A stretch of 64,000 bases of DNA from Methylomonas sp. UP202 (GTDB taxonomy: Bacteria; Pseudomonadota; Gammaproteobacteria; Methylococcales; Methylomonadaceae), in assembly GCF_029910655.1 (NCBI RefSeq), contig NZ_CP123897.1, forward strand, positions 2,903,547 through 2,967,546, written 5' to 3'. The position numbers and the translations under genes were made by a program. Shown in pieces: positions 16,231 through 25,813 of this stretch (the first letter of the stretch is position 1; the number at the start of each line of letters is the position of its first letter). Below the pieces are notes generated by a model, which saw only the letters and a list, made by a program, of their open reading frames with translations, was not told where the DNA came from and did no database searches.

Positions 16231-18171
16231 TTAAACCTCTAATTCAGGATCGAGTGTGTAGCCTGGGCTGGCGATGCGCTCGTCATCGTCATCGAACCAG
16301 TCCAGCTCAGTGGTATCATCGGCCGCCTGCAACCCCAACGCGTCGAGGGTTGTCGTGACCGCTTGCGCGGCGCTGGTAACGGCGACGAATTTATCCTCTC
16401 CCAGGAATTGGATAACGCAAGCCGGGACGAATCCGGCAAAGTCGTAGCCGCAACCAAACACCTCATCCAATATCTCGCCATTTTTCTGTTTCATCAGGTT
16501 GGCGAAGGTGTTTTTCTCGTTGAGGCCTTCGTAATACCGGACAAATCCCACCCCGTTGCCATTGATCGCTTCCCGTAGCAAGCCCTCCATCCCCGATTTA
16601 GTGAAGCCACTGAGAAACTCGCGGGTCACGATAAAGGCTTCCTGGAGCGCAATCCCCATAAACCGGCATACCCCGGCCGAACCCATCGCCCACCCTTTGC
16701 TCATTGTGGTATTCGTCCGTTCATGCTGTCCCAGCAAGTGCATCAGCATTCGCTCGTTGAAGGCCATCGCTTCTTCAACGCTCAGGCCACCGAAGGCGTC
16801 GATGAAGTCGCGTAGGTTGCCGAACATTGGCCAACTCGCTTGCGTCGTTGCGGGAACGGCCGGCAAGGCCTCCTTGGGAAAGGTGCTTTGTATCAGTCGG
16901 TACAGGGCAAAACTGTTAACCAACAACTTTGCATGCCGGTGTTGGCCGATGTGCTGGGCGCTGGTATCGCGGAAGAAACCTTCGATGTGTTCGAGCACTT
17001 TACCCGGCGGGGCGGCACTGGTTGCGGCGGCTGACTTTTTAGCCGGATCGCTTGGGTCCGGGTGACCCGCCCCGGTCGCTACGTTTCTGGGCGCCTGAGC
17101 GCCTGCTCTGGCCTTGGAGGAAGTCGGCGGTAACAGGCTTTTCTGATAGTGCTGAACTTTTTGGGCGTGGCACTCCAGCTCAAAACAACAATCTTCGGTG
17201 ACCTTCCCCGGTGAATCGGGGTTGGTCGACAGCAACGCCCCGAAATGTTGGCATTGTCGGCAACCGGTTTCCAACTGTGTTTTGCCGACCCCGGTTTGGC
17301 CCAATTGCATGACGACCGTGAAGCTGTGGGGCGGCTTTTCGGTGTCGACGAACACGGCCGCGAACCGATCTTGCAGATCGCGTTTTCGCATTTCAACCGT
17401 GTCCTGAATTTTTTGGTTGAAGCAATCCGGGTTGGCGCATCGGCCTTCTTCAACATGCTCATCGAACAACGTCGCTTGCAAACGCGAATTGTGATGACAG
17501 GCCGCACAGTCGGCGGTATCGAAAATCGCGCTGGCCAACGGTCTGGCAAATTGGCTAAGTCGCACTTTCAGTTCGGCCACCGAATAGTGATGCTCGAGCA
17601 ATTTCGCCAAGGTGGCATTTTGAAAGTCGGTAGGCAATTGGCTGAGTAGCTCGGCATGGCCCAGTTTAATCGTCCGTGCCGTCAGGGCATTTAAGACCTC
17701 TACGGAAGCGTGTAACAGCAGCAACCTCCCCTCGAACTTTTGAGCGGACCAGCCTAACAACCGTAATGCTTCCGCTCTATCGCCCCCGCAATCGCTCAGC
17801 ACCTGTCTGGCGGCGATCGCTTCCTCCCCTGGACTCATATCGGCTCGCTGGGTGTTTTCAATGGTGGCCAGCAGCCGTGCCTGCTTGTCATCCAGGTGAC
17901 GCACCACGGCCGGAATATCGGACAGTCCCGCCGCGACGGCGGCCCGATACCGACGCTCGCCGGCCACGACCCAATATGTGTCCCCGCCCGGTTGGGGTCG
18001 GACGATAATGGCTTGCAACACGCCTTCGGCTTTAATCGATGCGATTAATTCCTGCATTTCCTTGTCGCAAAAATAAACTCTGGGATTAAATCCCTCTTGA
18101 ATTGAAATACTATCCAGCGGTAAATAGGTTAAATTCGGTAATTGGATCGCGTTGGATTTTGCCTTTGCCAT
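16231..18171 (-). CDS. PRTRC system ParB family protein
   Basis: About 646 residues from [10 protein letters not shown] (18171), chosen for the preceding TAGGAGAAG; an ATG at 18216 is less likely. The ParB/Spo0J N-terminal domain covers about residues 16-125 with the nucleotide-binding box GERRYRAA at 71-78, followed by a helix-turn-helix region to about 200. Cysteine-rich clusters follow at 222-250 (CAAC, CANPDC) and 304-334, which may bind zinc. It would bind the element centromere and head the operon parB-E-C-F-B-A-thiF-WGR-hns-lipoprotein. An IS5-group insertion ends only about 100 bp upstream of its start, probably altering its promoter. Confidence 0.92.
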   Translation of the reverse strand: MAKAKSNAIQLPNLTYLPLDSISIQEGFNPRVYFCDKEMQELIASIKAEGVLQAIIVRPQPGGDTYWVVAGERRYRAAVAAGLSDIPAVVRHLDDKQARLLATIENTQRADMSPGEEAIAARQVLSDCGGDRAEALRLLGWSAQKFEGRLLLLHASVEVLNALTARTIKLGHAELLSQLPTDFQNATLAKLLEHHYSVAELKVRLSQFARPLASAIFDTADCAACHHNSRLQATLFDEHVEEGRCANPDCFNQKIQDTVEMRKRDLQDRFAAVFVDTEKPPHSFTVVMQLGQTGVGKTQLETGCRQCQHFGALLSTNPDSPGKVTEDCCFELECHAQKVQHYQKSLLPPTSSKARAGAQAPRNVATGAGHPDPSDPAKKSAAATSAAPPGKVLEHIEGFFRDTSAQHIGQHRHAKLLVNSFALYRLIQSTFPKEALPAVPATTQASWPMFGNLRDFIDAFGGLSVEEAMAFNERMLMHLLGQHERTNTTMSKGWAMGSAGVCRFMGIALQEAFIVTREFLSGFTKSGMEGLLREAINGNGVGFVRYYEGLNEKNTFANLMKQKNGEILDEVFGCGYDFAGFVPACVIQFLGEDKFVAVTSAAQAVTTTLDALGLQAADDTTELDWFDDDDERIASPGYTLDPELEV

Positions 18172-18276
18172 TGGTCTTCTCCTATTGCATGAATTAAGGT
18201 GGTCAGTGCTTTTCACGAAAAAAACATCGCACGGATAATTGAATATGCAATAGCCAAACCGGTGGTATTAACTTAG

Positions 18277-19479
18277 GGAACCTCTGATTAATTCCGCCTA
18301 ACAGCAAGCGGTATAATACGCCATCGAAATCGAGTAGAGACGACACCCATGAACGAGCCCCAACAACTCAGTTTTGCGGATGCTGAATACGCCAACAAAG
18401 GCAAACTCACGCGACGGGAGAAGTTTCTCGATCAACTTGAGGGCTTATTGCCTTGGGCGGTCATGCTGGCAGTGATTGCGCCGCATTATGCGCAAGGCAA
18501 CGGCCAAGGGCGAAAACCGTTTCCGTTGGATACCATGCTGCATGTTCACGTCGCGCAAATTGTGTACAACTACTCGGATCCGGGTATGGAAGACGCGTTG
18601 TACGAAATAGAATCGCTGCGGCGCTTTTGCGGTATTCGTCTGGAGGCGGTGCCAGATGAAAGCACGATCTTGCAGTTTCGGCATTTACTGGAAGCGCACG
18701 GTTTAACCGAACAGATCTTCGCCGCTATCAACCAAACGCTGGGGGGAGCGCGGGCTGTTTTTAAGAGCCGGCACCATCGTTGACGCCAGTCTGATTGCCG
18801 CACCGACCTCGACCAAAAACCAAGACAAAGCGCGTGACCCGGACATGCATGCCAGCAAGAAAGGCAATCAATGGTTTTTCGGCAGCAAATTTCACATTGG
18901 CGTCGATAGCGAAACCGGCTTGGTGCATACCTTGAAAGTCACCTCAGGCAACGTCAGCGACATTGCCGAGGCCGCGTCGTTGCTGCACGGTGAAGAACAA
19001 TTTGTACACGGCGATGCCGGGTATCAAGGCTTGGACAAACGGCCTGAGATGCCCAGCGAAAACGCCCCAGTCTGCGTGATCGCGATGCGTCCGGGCAAAT
19101 TGACCCAGTTAACCCAAGACGATAGCACAGAAGCCCAGCAACTGCGCCAAGCGGCCCACGAACTGGCCAGCCGCCGAGCCAAGGTCGAGCATGTGTTTCG
19201 CGATATTAAAATCCGCTTTGGTTATGCCAAAAATCGGTACCGGGGCTTGGCCAAAAATGCGGCGCGTTTGACCTTCCTGACGGCGATTGCCAACGTGCTG
19301 CGCGGCGAAGCGTATGAACGTCGCTGCCTTATTGCGTCCGGAATTTGAAAATAGGCCCAGAAAAGGGCTGATTTCCGAGAAAAGCCGCCTGTCTTGAGGA
19401 AAAAACAGTCGATTATTGGAATTTTTGGCCCATCATTGGAAATGACTGTTGCTCTAAACGGCAGTTTTTCAGAGGTTCC
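18277..19479. mobile_element. IS5-group insertion sequence with TTAG target duplication
   Basis: Ends are the inverted repeat GGAACCTCTGA (18277-18287) and its complement (19469-19479). The 4-bp direct repeat TTAG at 18273-18276 and 19480-19483 matches the YTAR target typical of the IS5 group. Length is 1203 bp. Confidence 0.93.
18349..19348 (+). pseudogene. IS5-group transposase, frameshifted at a G6 run
   Basis: The first frame (18349-18783) carries the N-terminal helical domain with LDTMLHVHVAQIVYNYSDPG. At 18741-18746 a run of six G appears where five would restore the frame L-G-E-R-G-L-F-L-R-A-G-T-I-V-D-A. The second part (to 19348) holds the DDE residues: D of GTIVDAS, D of VHGDAGYQG and E of KVEHVFRDIK. 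A single extra G therefore inactivates an otherwise intact gene, unless it is a sequencing error or a frameshifting site. Confidence 0.88.
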
Positions 19480-19576
19480 TTAGGGAGACGAGGACCTCAT
19501 CGAATCGTCCTTTACGCGTCATTCGGCCATCCTCTATGGTCTGAAACGAACGAATGCGGCGAAGATTGTGTCCTAC

Positions 19577-19610
19577 TTGGATAAAACACACAGTCCTACT
19601 AGAATAGGAC
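19577..19610 (+). promoter_or_regulatory. Promoter with overlapping operator for the MazEF-like pair
   Basis: TTGGAT (19577-19582) and TAGAAT (19600-19605) are 17 bp apart, a good sigma-70 promoter. The inverted repeat GTCCTA (19593-19598)/TAGGAC (19605-19610) overlaps the -10 box, a suitable operator for autoregulation by the antitoxin. Confidence 0.6.
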
Positions 19611-19632
19611 GCGTGTTTCATAGGAGATTCTG

Positions 19633-19878
19633 ATGCGCCAAACCCTACGCAAAGCCGGCGGCTCGCTCGTAATGACAGTGCCGAAGGCGTTTGTCGACCA
19701 GAATGGCCTGGGTGAAGGTTCGCAGGTGGAATTGCATCTGCTGGGCCGAAAGATGACCGTCGAGGCACCCACTCGGCCGCGTTACAAGCTGGCTGACCTG
19801 ATGGCTGAAATGCCGGAAGGACTCCCGCGCGTTGAAGGCTGGGATGACATGCCCACGGTCGGGCTGGAAAACGGTTGA
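19633..19878 (+). CDS. MazE/AbrB-type antitoxin
   Basis: An 81-residue protein with an N-terminal swapped-hairpin AbrB/MazE fold (TLRKAGGSLVMTVPKAFVDQ, then VELHLLGRKMTVE) for DNA binding and an acidic C-terminal tail for toxin neutralisation. AGGAGA precedes the ATG. Its stop shares one base with the toxin ATG. Confidence 0.88.
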   Translation: MRQTLRKAGGSLVMTVPKAFVDQNGLGEGSQVELHLLGRKMTVEAPTRPRYKLADLMAEMPEGLPRVEGWDDMPTVGLENG

Positions 19879-20225
19879 TGGCTTATCTACCGAATCGGGG
19901 CGACATCGTGCATCTGGCGTTCCACCCGTCATCCGGCCGGGAGATGAAAGGCCCGCATTTCGGCTTGGTTCTGAGTGGAAAGGTCTTTAACCAGCAAGGC
20001 TTGGCAATGATTTGCCCGATTTCGCAGGGCGCCGCTGCGGCCGCTCGGACTTACGGAACGGTGGTGACGTTGTCGGGCGCTGGCACCGACACGCAGGGTG
20101 CCGTGCATTGCCACCAACTGAAATCGTTGGACTGGCGTGCTCGTAAAGTGCGCCTCAAGGAAACGGCGCCGCAACAAGTCGTCGATGAAGCCTTGGCCAG
20201 AATCGAAGCAATTTTGTTCGAATAG
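19878..20225 (+). CDS. MazF/PemK-type endoribonuclease toxin
   Basis: A 115-residue protein starting at 19878 (a TTG one codon earlier is less likely). It has the PemK/MazF landmarks YLPNRGDIVHL, the RP-like GPHFGLVLSG, MICPISQG and a later DTQGAVHCHQLKSLDW. MazF toxins cleave single-stranded RNA at short sequences and halt growth when the antitoxin decays. The pair sits on the element next to the partition operon, where it probably contributes to maintenance. Confidence 0.9.
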   Translation: MAYLPNRGDIVHLAFHPSSGREMKGPHFGLVLSGKVFNQQGLAMICPISQGAAAAARTYGTVVTLSGAGTDTQGAVHCHQLKSLDWRARKVRLKETAPQQVVDEALARIEAILFE

Positions 20226-20739
20226 CCCATCGAAACGTCGGCCGCCACAGGGTGGTTTGTTTGCGAAATCCAGCCAGAACCAGCCACCGGCTCTGCTTGA
20301 AAACAGTCACAGATTCCGACAAGAAATGTCAGCCGTTAAGAGCAGCGAACTGGCGCTATCGACCCATTCCCGTCGGTCGCGTTTCTCCAAACCGGCCATT
20401 CAGCCAAAGCCAGATTCTGCGAACTGGAGGGCTACAAAGCAGCCGTTGGTGACGTCACACAAACGGCCACTTTTCTGCCACTGAATACCCTAATAATGAT
20501 TGAAATTGAATGCCCGTTATCTGCACAAAACCTGACACCGACTTTGTACCCTTAATAAAGAATTTTGTTTTATGCAATTCACAAATTAATTCAATAAATT
20601 ATAAGTTTTTTAAGCTGGGAATGATATTGGCAAGGAACAAGGAGTTTGAGAATGGTTATCCTAATTGAGGTTGTAAGCCCTAACTCCTTTAAATGCCAAA
20701 ATCGGACTTTTGATTTAGTTTTGTCTAACCTGTGATTTT
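20226..20739. other. 514-bp interval without a recognisable gene
   Basis: Short frames exist but none has a convincing protein pattern. The right 200 bp are AT-rich. Nothing else seen. Confidence 0.5.
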
Positions 20740-21615
20740 TTAAAAACCCATCCGCAGACTTTTCAATACTTCTGCCACTTCGGGTTTTGCAGTCGATGTG
20801 GGTGGGAATATAGCGCAGATTGTGCGACGAATTTCCGGATCTGACAGATAACGAACTTGAATCTTATCTGCATTTTTGGTGATGGTGAATTCCGGCATTA
20901 GCGCAACGCCGATTCCGGCGCGTACCATACTCAGTATCCACTCTTCGCTATTACTTCTATAGGCAGCATAAAGATTGACCTGCCGCCCCTGGCACACATT
21001 CCTCAGTGTTTCACGCAATTCACAGTTCAGGCGATCCAAGTAAGGTTCAGCTTGTATGGTCGCTAAATCAATTTGTTGCATTTGATTGAAACGGTGTTTG
21101 TCGTTGAAGACAACAACATAGCGTTCTTCGTAAAGCTTTAAAGACTGGTAATGCCCTACCGGTAAGGATGTTGGTGCGCTGATAACTAAATCCAGGCCAT
21201 CTTCATCAAGTTGATTCAATAGATTGCATTCACTGTCGACGACTAATTCCAGTTCTATATGTGGTCGTTCTTGCTGAAAGTCAGCGAAGAATGGACTTAA
21301 ATGGTGTGCGGCAATTGTCGTCATCACGCCGATGCGAAGCGGCACAGTATTTAAGCGGCTGAAATGCACAGCCTCTGCTTTGACAGCTTGCGTCTTGCGC
21401 ACTATTTCGCGTATGGAAGGTTCGATCAAACGTCCTAAAGCCGTCAACCGGCATCCGCTGCGGTCTCGGCTAAATAGCTCACCGCCAAGTTCATCTTCCA
21501 ATTTCTTAATTGCTTGGGTCAGCGAGGGTTGGGCCACATAGGTTGCCTGTGCAGCACGAGTGAATGAACCTTTATCGCAGACGGCCAGAAAATAGCGAAT
21601 TTGTTGCATTTCCAC
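20740..21615 (-). CDS. LysR family transcriptional regulator
   Basis: A 291-residue LysR protein. The N-terminal helix-turn-helix is IRYFLAVCDKGSFTRAAQAT plus VAQPSLTQAIKKLE (residues about 5-62), and the effector domain spans about 88-285. It resembles the OxyR/CysB-like branch in length. It is divergent from the EthD-esterase operon that starts at 21735 and probably controls it. The AT-rich 120-bp gap between them is the likely binding region. Confidence 0.9.
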   Translation of the reverse strand: MEMQQIRYFLAVCDKGSFTRAAQATYVAQPSLTQAIKKLEDELGGELFSRDRSGCRLTALGRLIEPSIREIVRKTQAVKAEAVHFSRLNTVPLRIGVMTTIAAHHLSPFFADFQQERPHIELELVVDSECNLLNQLDEDGLDLVISAPTSLPVGHYQSLKLYEERYVVVFNDKHRFNQMQQIDLATIQAEPYLDRLNCELRETLRNVCQGRQVNLYAAYRSNSEEWILSMVRAGIGVALMPEFTITKNADKIQVRYLSDPEIRRTICAIFPPTSTAKPEVAEVLKSLRMGF

Positions 21616-21734
21616 GGCTTGCCTCTTTTTTTGAATAGGAAAAACCTATTATTTCATAGAAAATTGGTATTTTACAATTAACCTAACTCATTATTTAATA
21701 TGAATACACAATCACATAAATATTCATTATTCTT

Positions 21735-22061
21735 ATGAAAACAGCAAAATTAATCGTAATGTACCCTACGCCAACAGATTTAAAAACTTTTGAACGTCGT
21801 TATGCTGATGAGCATGTGCCGATGGCTGTCGAAAAGCTGGCCGGCAAAACACGATTTGTCGCCTCATTGATTCTTTCCAATGTAGACAAATCTGCAGCGC
21901 AGTTTCATCGAATTGCCGAGGTTTATTTTCCATCCCTCGCCGAATTAAAGGCTTGTCTGAATTCACCAGGCGGTCAAGAAACAGCTCAGCATGCCGTTGA
22001 GATTTCTAGCGGTGGTGAGCCGTTGTTTCTGATCTCCGAGGTGGAAACCTTTGATTTCTAA
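21735..22061 (+). CDS. EthD domain protein
   Basis: A 108-residue protein of the EthD family (dimeric ferredoxin-like fold): KLIVMYPTPTDLKTFERRYA, then DEHVPMAVEKLAG and AEVYFPSLAEL. EthD proteins accompany degradation of ethers or other organics, with unknown reaction. First gene of a likely operon with the membrane protein and esterase, 42 bp before the next start. Confidence 0.85.
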   Translation: MKTAKLIVMYPTPTDLKTFERRYADEHVPMAVEKLAGKTRFVASLILSNVDKSAAQFHRIAEVYFPSLAELKACLNSPGGQETAQHAVEISSGGEPLFLISEVETFDF

Positions 22062-22103
22062 TCCGACCCTCGGATTTAACATAATCACTGTGGAGGCAAA
22101 TCA

Positions 22104-22709
22104 ATGCCTAACTCTATCAACAAACTAAAAAAGGCGGCTTATAAGCGCATTAGGTGGATGGGTCTGCTGCCTGTTGTCTTTTGGGTCGGATTAATGCCAA
22201 CTATTGCCCAAGCGCATCGAGGTGCGCCTGACGAGGCCGATGCTTGCGTTACGAGGGTTGGTTTTGAACGAGTCCATTTCACGGCCTATACCCCGACTCT
22301 GTCAGGGGATCGGGAATATTGCAGCATCATTCCCGAAACCGGCCCAACTAATTTGGTGTTCGACTACGAAGGTAAAAGTCTGCGCAATGTCAGCGTGGAA
22401 TTCGAAATCACCAAAGAACCTGAAGGGCAAAGGGTTTTTTATCAGCAGCCGAAAAAAGTTAAAAACGGTACTTTCGATAGTACGGTCGATTTTAGTCAAT
22501 ATGGTGCTGGTAATTATTTGGCACACATCGCTATTGTCGACAAGGATAAGCGTCTTGATACTCATATTCCGTTCTCTGTTGGCCTGAAATCGGTTCCGGG
22601 AAAAGGCTATATGCTGCAGATTGTGATGATCGGAAGCTTGTTGTTGCTGGCTTTTATAGTAATGAAGTTGGCGAATAAGGAAGCGCCCAATCACTCACCT
22701 GGGGCATGA
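22104..22709 (+). CDS. Exported membrane-anchored protein of unknown function
   Basis: A 201-residue protein with an N-terminal signal or anchor (LLPVVFWVGLMPTIAQA, about residues 20-36) and a C-terminal transmembrane helix (MLQIVMIGSLLLLAFIVMKL, about 170-189). The part between would be periplasmic and beta-rich (VSVEFEITKEPEG, GAGNYLAHIAIVD), and has two cysteines. I do not recognise the family. TGGAGG precedes the ATG. Placed between EthD and the esterase. Confidence 0.8.
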   Translation: MPNSINKLKKAAYKRIRWMGLLPVVFWVGLMPTIAQAHRGAPDEADACVTRVGFERVHFTAYTPTLSGDREYCSIIPETGPTNLVFDYEGKSLRNVSVEFEITKEPEGQRVFYQQPKKVKNGTFDSTVDFSQYGAGNYLAHIAIVDKDKRLDTHIPFSVGLKSVPGKGYMLQIVMIGSLLLLAFIVMKLANKEAPNHSPGA

Positions 22710-22748
22710 GCGAATGGTACAGGCGAGTCAAACGTACTTAGGGGGAAT

Positions 22749-23648
22749 ATGACTATGAATATGGCTCAATTAAAGGTTTTTCTTTTAAGAACCAATTCTT
22801 GGCAGAAAGTGCTATTCGGGTTACCGATATTAGTAATGGTTGTCATGCTTTTGATGGATCATAGCGGCGACTCGGCAGAATTAGGGCAGGCCGTGTATCG
22901 GCCTGAGATGCTGCAACGTCTTTGCAAAGCCAATCAACTCAGTGGAGACGCTGGAGAGACTTATGGCGAAGAAACCGAAAACGGCATCAAATACAATGTC
23001 CGCACACCAGCCAATTATGATGCATCCGTTGCTCACCCACTATTACTGGTATTTTCTCCGGCGGGATCGAATCGGGCTAAAACCGAAAAAACAACTGGGT
23101 TCACTTTTCCTGCTACCCAAGCCGGTTTCATCGTGGCCTATGCGGATCATCCGGAATTATCGCCCAGCACTACCGTAGAATTAGGCACCATTCCCAGTTT
23201 AATGGCTAAAAAGTGGTGTATTGATGAAAAACAAGTCTATGTTACCGGACATTCCGATGGAGGGACTTCGGCGATGGCATTAGCGTTTATGACTGGCACA
23301 CGGCACATCCCACGCGCCATTGCGCCGAGCGCAGCAGGGGTTGCATATGATGATTTACGTGACCGTAAATGCCCTGAACCCTTGCCGGTTATGGTTATGC
23401 ACAGTAGTAAGGATCGCCTGTTTCCTGGTTATGGTCAGCAAGCGGTGGGTTGGTGGGCGGCTTGTAATAAATGTGATCCTATTCCGGATAAAATCGCAAA
23501 TGGTTGCTCCTCTTATTCAGGGTGTGCCGGGGGCGTAAAAACGTTGTATTGTGAAGGTGATAAAATCCATTCACATTGGCCCGAGCGAAGTCAGGATATC
23601 ATCGAGTTTTTCGTTTCAGCGACTCAAGTTAGCCCACGGGCAAAGTGA
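22749..23648 (+). CDS. PHB depolymerase / feruloyl esterase-type alpha/beta hydrolase
   Basis: A 299-residue exported hydrolase with an N-terminal membrane segment (VLFGLPILVMVVMLLM, about residues 19-34). The nucleophile elbow is GHSDGGTSA, the likely acid is D in HSSKDRLFPG, and the histidine is in KIHSHWPERS near the C-terminus. Several cysteines in the C-terminal third suggest disulfides in the periplasm. The family includes poly(3-hydroxybutyrate) depolymerases and LpqC-like esterases; the actual ester is unknown. GGGGGA precedes the start, 39 bp after the previous gene. Confidence 0.85.
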   Translation: MTMNMAQLKVFLLRTNSWQKVLFGLPILVMVVMLLMDHSGDSAELGQAVYRPEMLQRLCKANQLSGDAGETYGEETENGIKYNVRTPANYDASVAHPLLLVFSPAGSNRAKTEKTTGFTFPATQAGFIVAYADHPELSPSTTVELGTIPSLMAKKWCIDEKQVYVTGHSDGGTSAMALAFMTGTRHIPRAIAPSAAGVAYDDLRDRKCPEPLPVMVMHSSKDRLFPGYGQQAVGWWAACNKCDPIPDKIANGCSSYSGCAGGVKTLYCEGDKIHSHWPERSQDIIEFFVSATQVSPRAK

Positions 23649-24012
23649 AATTGGCTCTATATGAATCGTAGTGGATACAAAGGTAAACCCGAAAGCAAAC
23701 GGGTGATCCGGATTCCATCTCGGGTCTGCTCCTTTTAGTGGCTGAACAGTTGGTTGGCAACCAACCCGGACGCGTTGAGCCTAGAGCCATCAAACGACGA
23801 CCCAAACCGTAGTCGAATACCGGACAGCCGATTGGTTTACATGATGCCTTAATTATTAAAACTGGATAGCCACTCCGAGCGGCGGGTTTTGGCCGTACCC
23901 AGGCGTTCAAAATCTGTTTGAGTTTTCGGAAGTGATGGTGGTTTTGAAGTTGGAATCAGTGGCAGCTTTGATCGGAATCCACACTGTTCCATCCCGGACT
24001 CAGGTTGCTATC
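23649..24012. other. 364-bp interval without a recognisable gene
   Basis: No convincing frame, hairpin or repeat. It separates the esterase operon from convergent minus-strand element genes and may mark an old boundary of the element. Confidence 0.5.
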
Positions 24013-24372
24013 TTAATACTCGTTGGCCACCATAAGAATCCGATCCACCCAATAAAACACCCTGGACTCGACGTTCGGAGCAGAGCACGCCACGGCGGTT
24101 TCCATCACCGCTCCGCCGTCACCGTCGGTCACCGACCATTGCGCTACTCCGGCGCCGTAAACCAACTCGATTCTAAGCCAGGGATACTGTGCGGAGAGGG
24201 GTAACAGATCAGACACCACCGCCGCCAATAGTCCGGTTAAGTCGGTCGTTTCGATCCAGGCTTTTACGCCGGCGGTGACCCGCACAGGTTGGAAGTTGCC
24301 GACACAAAACCATCCGCCGTCGTCCGGCGCGGAATGCAGCGTTACCACGCCGATGATCGTATCGGTCCTCAT
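24013..24372 (-). CDS. Hypothetical element protein downstream of DUF1173
   Basis: A 119-residue protein starting MRTDTIIGVV at 24372, whose ATG overlaps the DUF1173 stop as ATGA. It has alternating hydrophobic strands and ends ILMVANEY. Unrecognised; translationally coupled to the DUF1173 gene, so probably works with it. Confidence 0.75.
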   Translation of the reverse strand: MRTDTIIGVVTLHSAPDDGGWFCVGNFQPVRVTAGVKAWIETTDLTGLLAAVVSDLLPLSAQYPWLRIELVYGAGVAQWSVTDGDGGAVMETAVACSAPNVESRVFYWVDRILMVANEY

Positions 24373-25553
24373 ACCTCGCACAAGGCCGGTTGCAGGGGAT
24401 CCCAGATCAGCGACGGGGTTCGGCTCTCGGCGATGATGTCACGCAGCGCGGCGGTTGATTCTTCGTGGGCAGCGGTGTCGACCACGTAGACCGCGCTAGG
24501 CGTGTCGGTATCCACCAGCACCGCCGCCGCCAGCGGTTTTGATCTGGCCAGGTTGTAGCGCAAACATTTGCTGAATGAGCGGCCCTCCGCCACCAAATAC
24601 TCGATTAGGGCCAATTCGTCGGCAGTTTCGAACGGAATCCATTGCGACGAGACATTCATCAGACTGAGCTGGTCGATTTCCGGATAGCCACCCAGACGAA
24701 TCGAGAACGTGGCAATGACCATCAGACGGCTGGCCTCATTGCCCCGCCACAACAACCATTCCGTATCGAACTGCTTGAGTACGCGCTTGTAGGTCTGATC
24801 GCTCAGATAGAACGGGTACTCCGGCAGGTGTTTGATGATGAGCTTTTGCCCGAATCGGGCCGGCTTGACCTCCTTGAGTTCGCCGATCAGCACACGAAAG
24901 CGGTTGAGGTTGTCCGAATACGCCAAGTCCTTGGCGATTCGGGCGTTAATCTCGTCCTTTTTGTCCAGGCTGAAGGTTTCCGGGATAAACACCAACCGAT
25001 CCAAGGCCGTCGTTTTGGCGACTTTGCCGGCACAGGCTTCGAGTAGGGCTTTGCGCAGCCCATACCAATTGCGCCGGGAATCCGCCGCCGGCGTCCAGCG
25101 CTGCCAACCGCTTTGTTCCCACAGATAATGCAGCAAACCGCGCAGGCCGAGCTTGGCCTCGGACGCCTTGATGCTGGTCGGCTTGGTCGCTTCCTCGCCC
25201 TCGACAGGCGCGACCGGCATTCGGCTTTTACCTGGCGCCAAACGAAAATCGAATTTCAATTGGGTGATGCCGGTATCGAAATTGTCCTTAATAGCCGATC
25301 CGTATACCTGGCCCAGACCGGACAATTCCGCCGGCGGTTCGTAAGAATCACAGCCCGGATGATGCCGCTCGCCGGAATGGGGCATCCGTTTCAGCCAATA
25401 GCGGTCGTAAGCAAAGGCAATATACAGCTCGACACCCTGAGCGGTGCATAAACACAACGGCCGTTGTTGGTTGGCGTAGGCCTGTTTCAAGATCGTCTGG
25501 AGGTGGCCGTGGTCCTCGGTGAATTCGATCGTTCCGACGCGATAATGACTCAT
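24369..25553 (-). CDS. DUF1173 family protein
   Basis: A 394-residue protein with the DUF1173 signature at the N-terminus: QRPLCLCTAQGVELYIA, then LKRMPHSGERHHPGCDSYEP, whose cysteines and histidines could bind a metal. The middle (LRGLLHYLWEQSGWQRW and NWYGLRKALLEA) is also typical. DUF1173 proteins occur on conjugative plasmids and integrative elements; the role is unknown. It overlaps the small upstream gene and the downstream one by ATGA junctions. Confidence 0.9.
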   Translation of the reverse strand: MSHYRVGTIEFTEDHGHLQTILKQAYANQQRPLCLCTAQGVELYIAFAYDRYWLKRMPHSGERHHPGCDSYEPPAELSGLGQVYGSAIKDNFDTGITQLKFDFRLAPGKSRMPVAPVEGEEATKPTSIKASEAKLGLRGLLHYLWEQSGWQRWTPAADSRRNWYGLRKALLEACAGKVAKTTALDRLVFIPETFSLDKKDEINARIAKDLAYSDNLNRFRVLIGELKEVKPARFGQKLIIKHLPEYPFYLSDQTYKRVLKQFDTEWLLWRGNEASRLMVIATFSIRLGGYPEIDQLSLMNVSSQWIPFETADELALIEYLVAEGRSFSKCLRYNLARSKPLAAAVLVDTDTPSAVYVVDTAAHEESTAALRDIIAESRTPSLIWDPLQPALCEV

Positions 25554-25750
25554 GGTGCTTCCTGAATGATTGAACGGTCGGCAGCGTCATCGGCGTAGTG
25601 GCCGGTACCGCACACCGGGCAAGCGACATCCGGATGGTGGTAACCGGGATCGCAAAAAGGGGGGTTGACTCGACGGATCTTGAAGGGCTGGATCTCGCCG
25701 GCCGATTCGGTCTCGGCGCCAGTCTGTTTAGCATGTTCCATTGGGCTCAT
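25550..25750 (-). CDS. Small zinc-ribbon-like protein
   Basis: A 66-residue protein with FCDPGYHHPDVACPVCGTGHY, which has a C-x(11)-CxxC pattern with histidines suited to zinc. GGA lies upstream of the start. It is coupled to DUF1173 by a 4-bp overlap. Function unknown. Confidence 0.7.
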   Translation of the reverse strand: MSPMEHAKQTGAETESAGEIQPFKIRRVNPPFCDPGYHHPDVACPVCGTGHYADDAADRSIIQEAP

Positions 25751-25781
25751 CGAACCGTTCCTCGAGGCCGTCGATAGAGGT

Positions 25782-25804
25782 GCATCCCATGAAACATGGG
25801 ATGC
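25782..25804. terminator. Perfect palindrome between two minus-strand genes
   Basis: GCATCCCATG (25782-25791), loop AAA, CATGGGATGC (25795-25804). It could terminate the gene that ends at 25814. No T-run follows on either strand, so a protein-binding site is also possible. Confidence 0.5.
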
Positions 25805-25813
25805 GTTGGTAAG

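Noticed and set aside
16231..18171. A Walker A-like GQTGVGKT in the middle of ParB
   Set aside because: It lies between cysteine clusters with no Walker B or fold context of a P-loop ATPase, so I treat it as chance.
20137..20484. A 115-codon frame after the MazF-like gene
   Set aside because: It overlaps the toxin gene in another frame and is rich in Ser, Arg and Pro without pattern.
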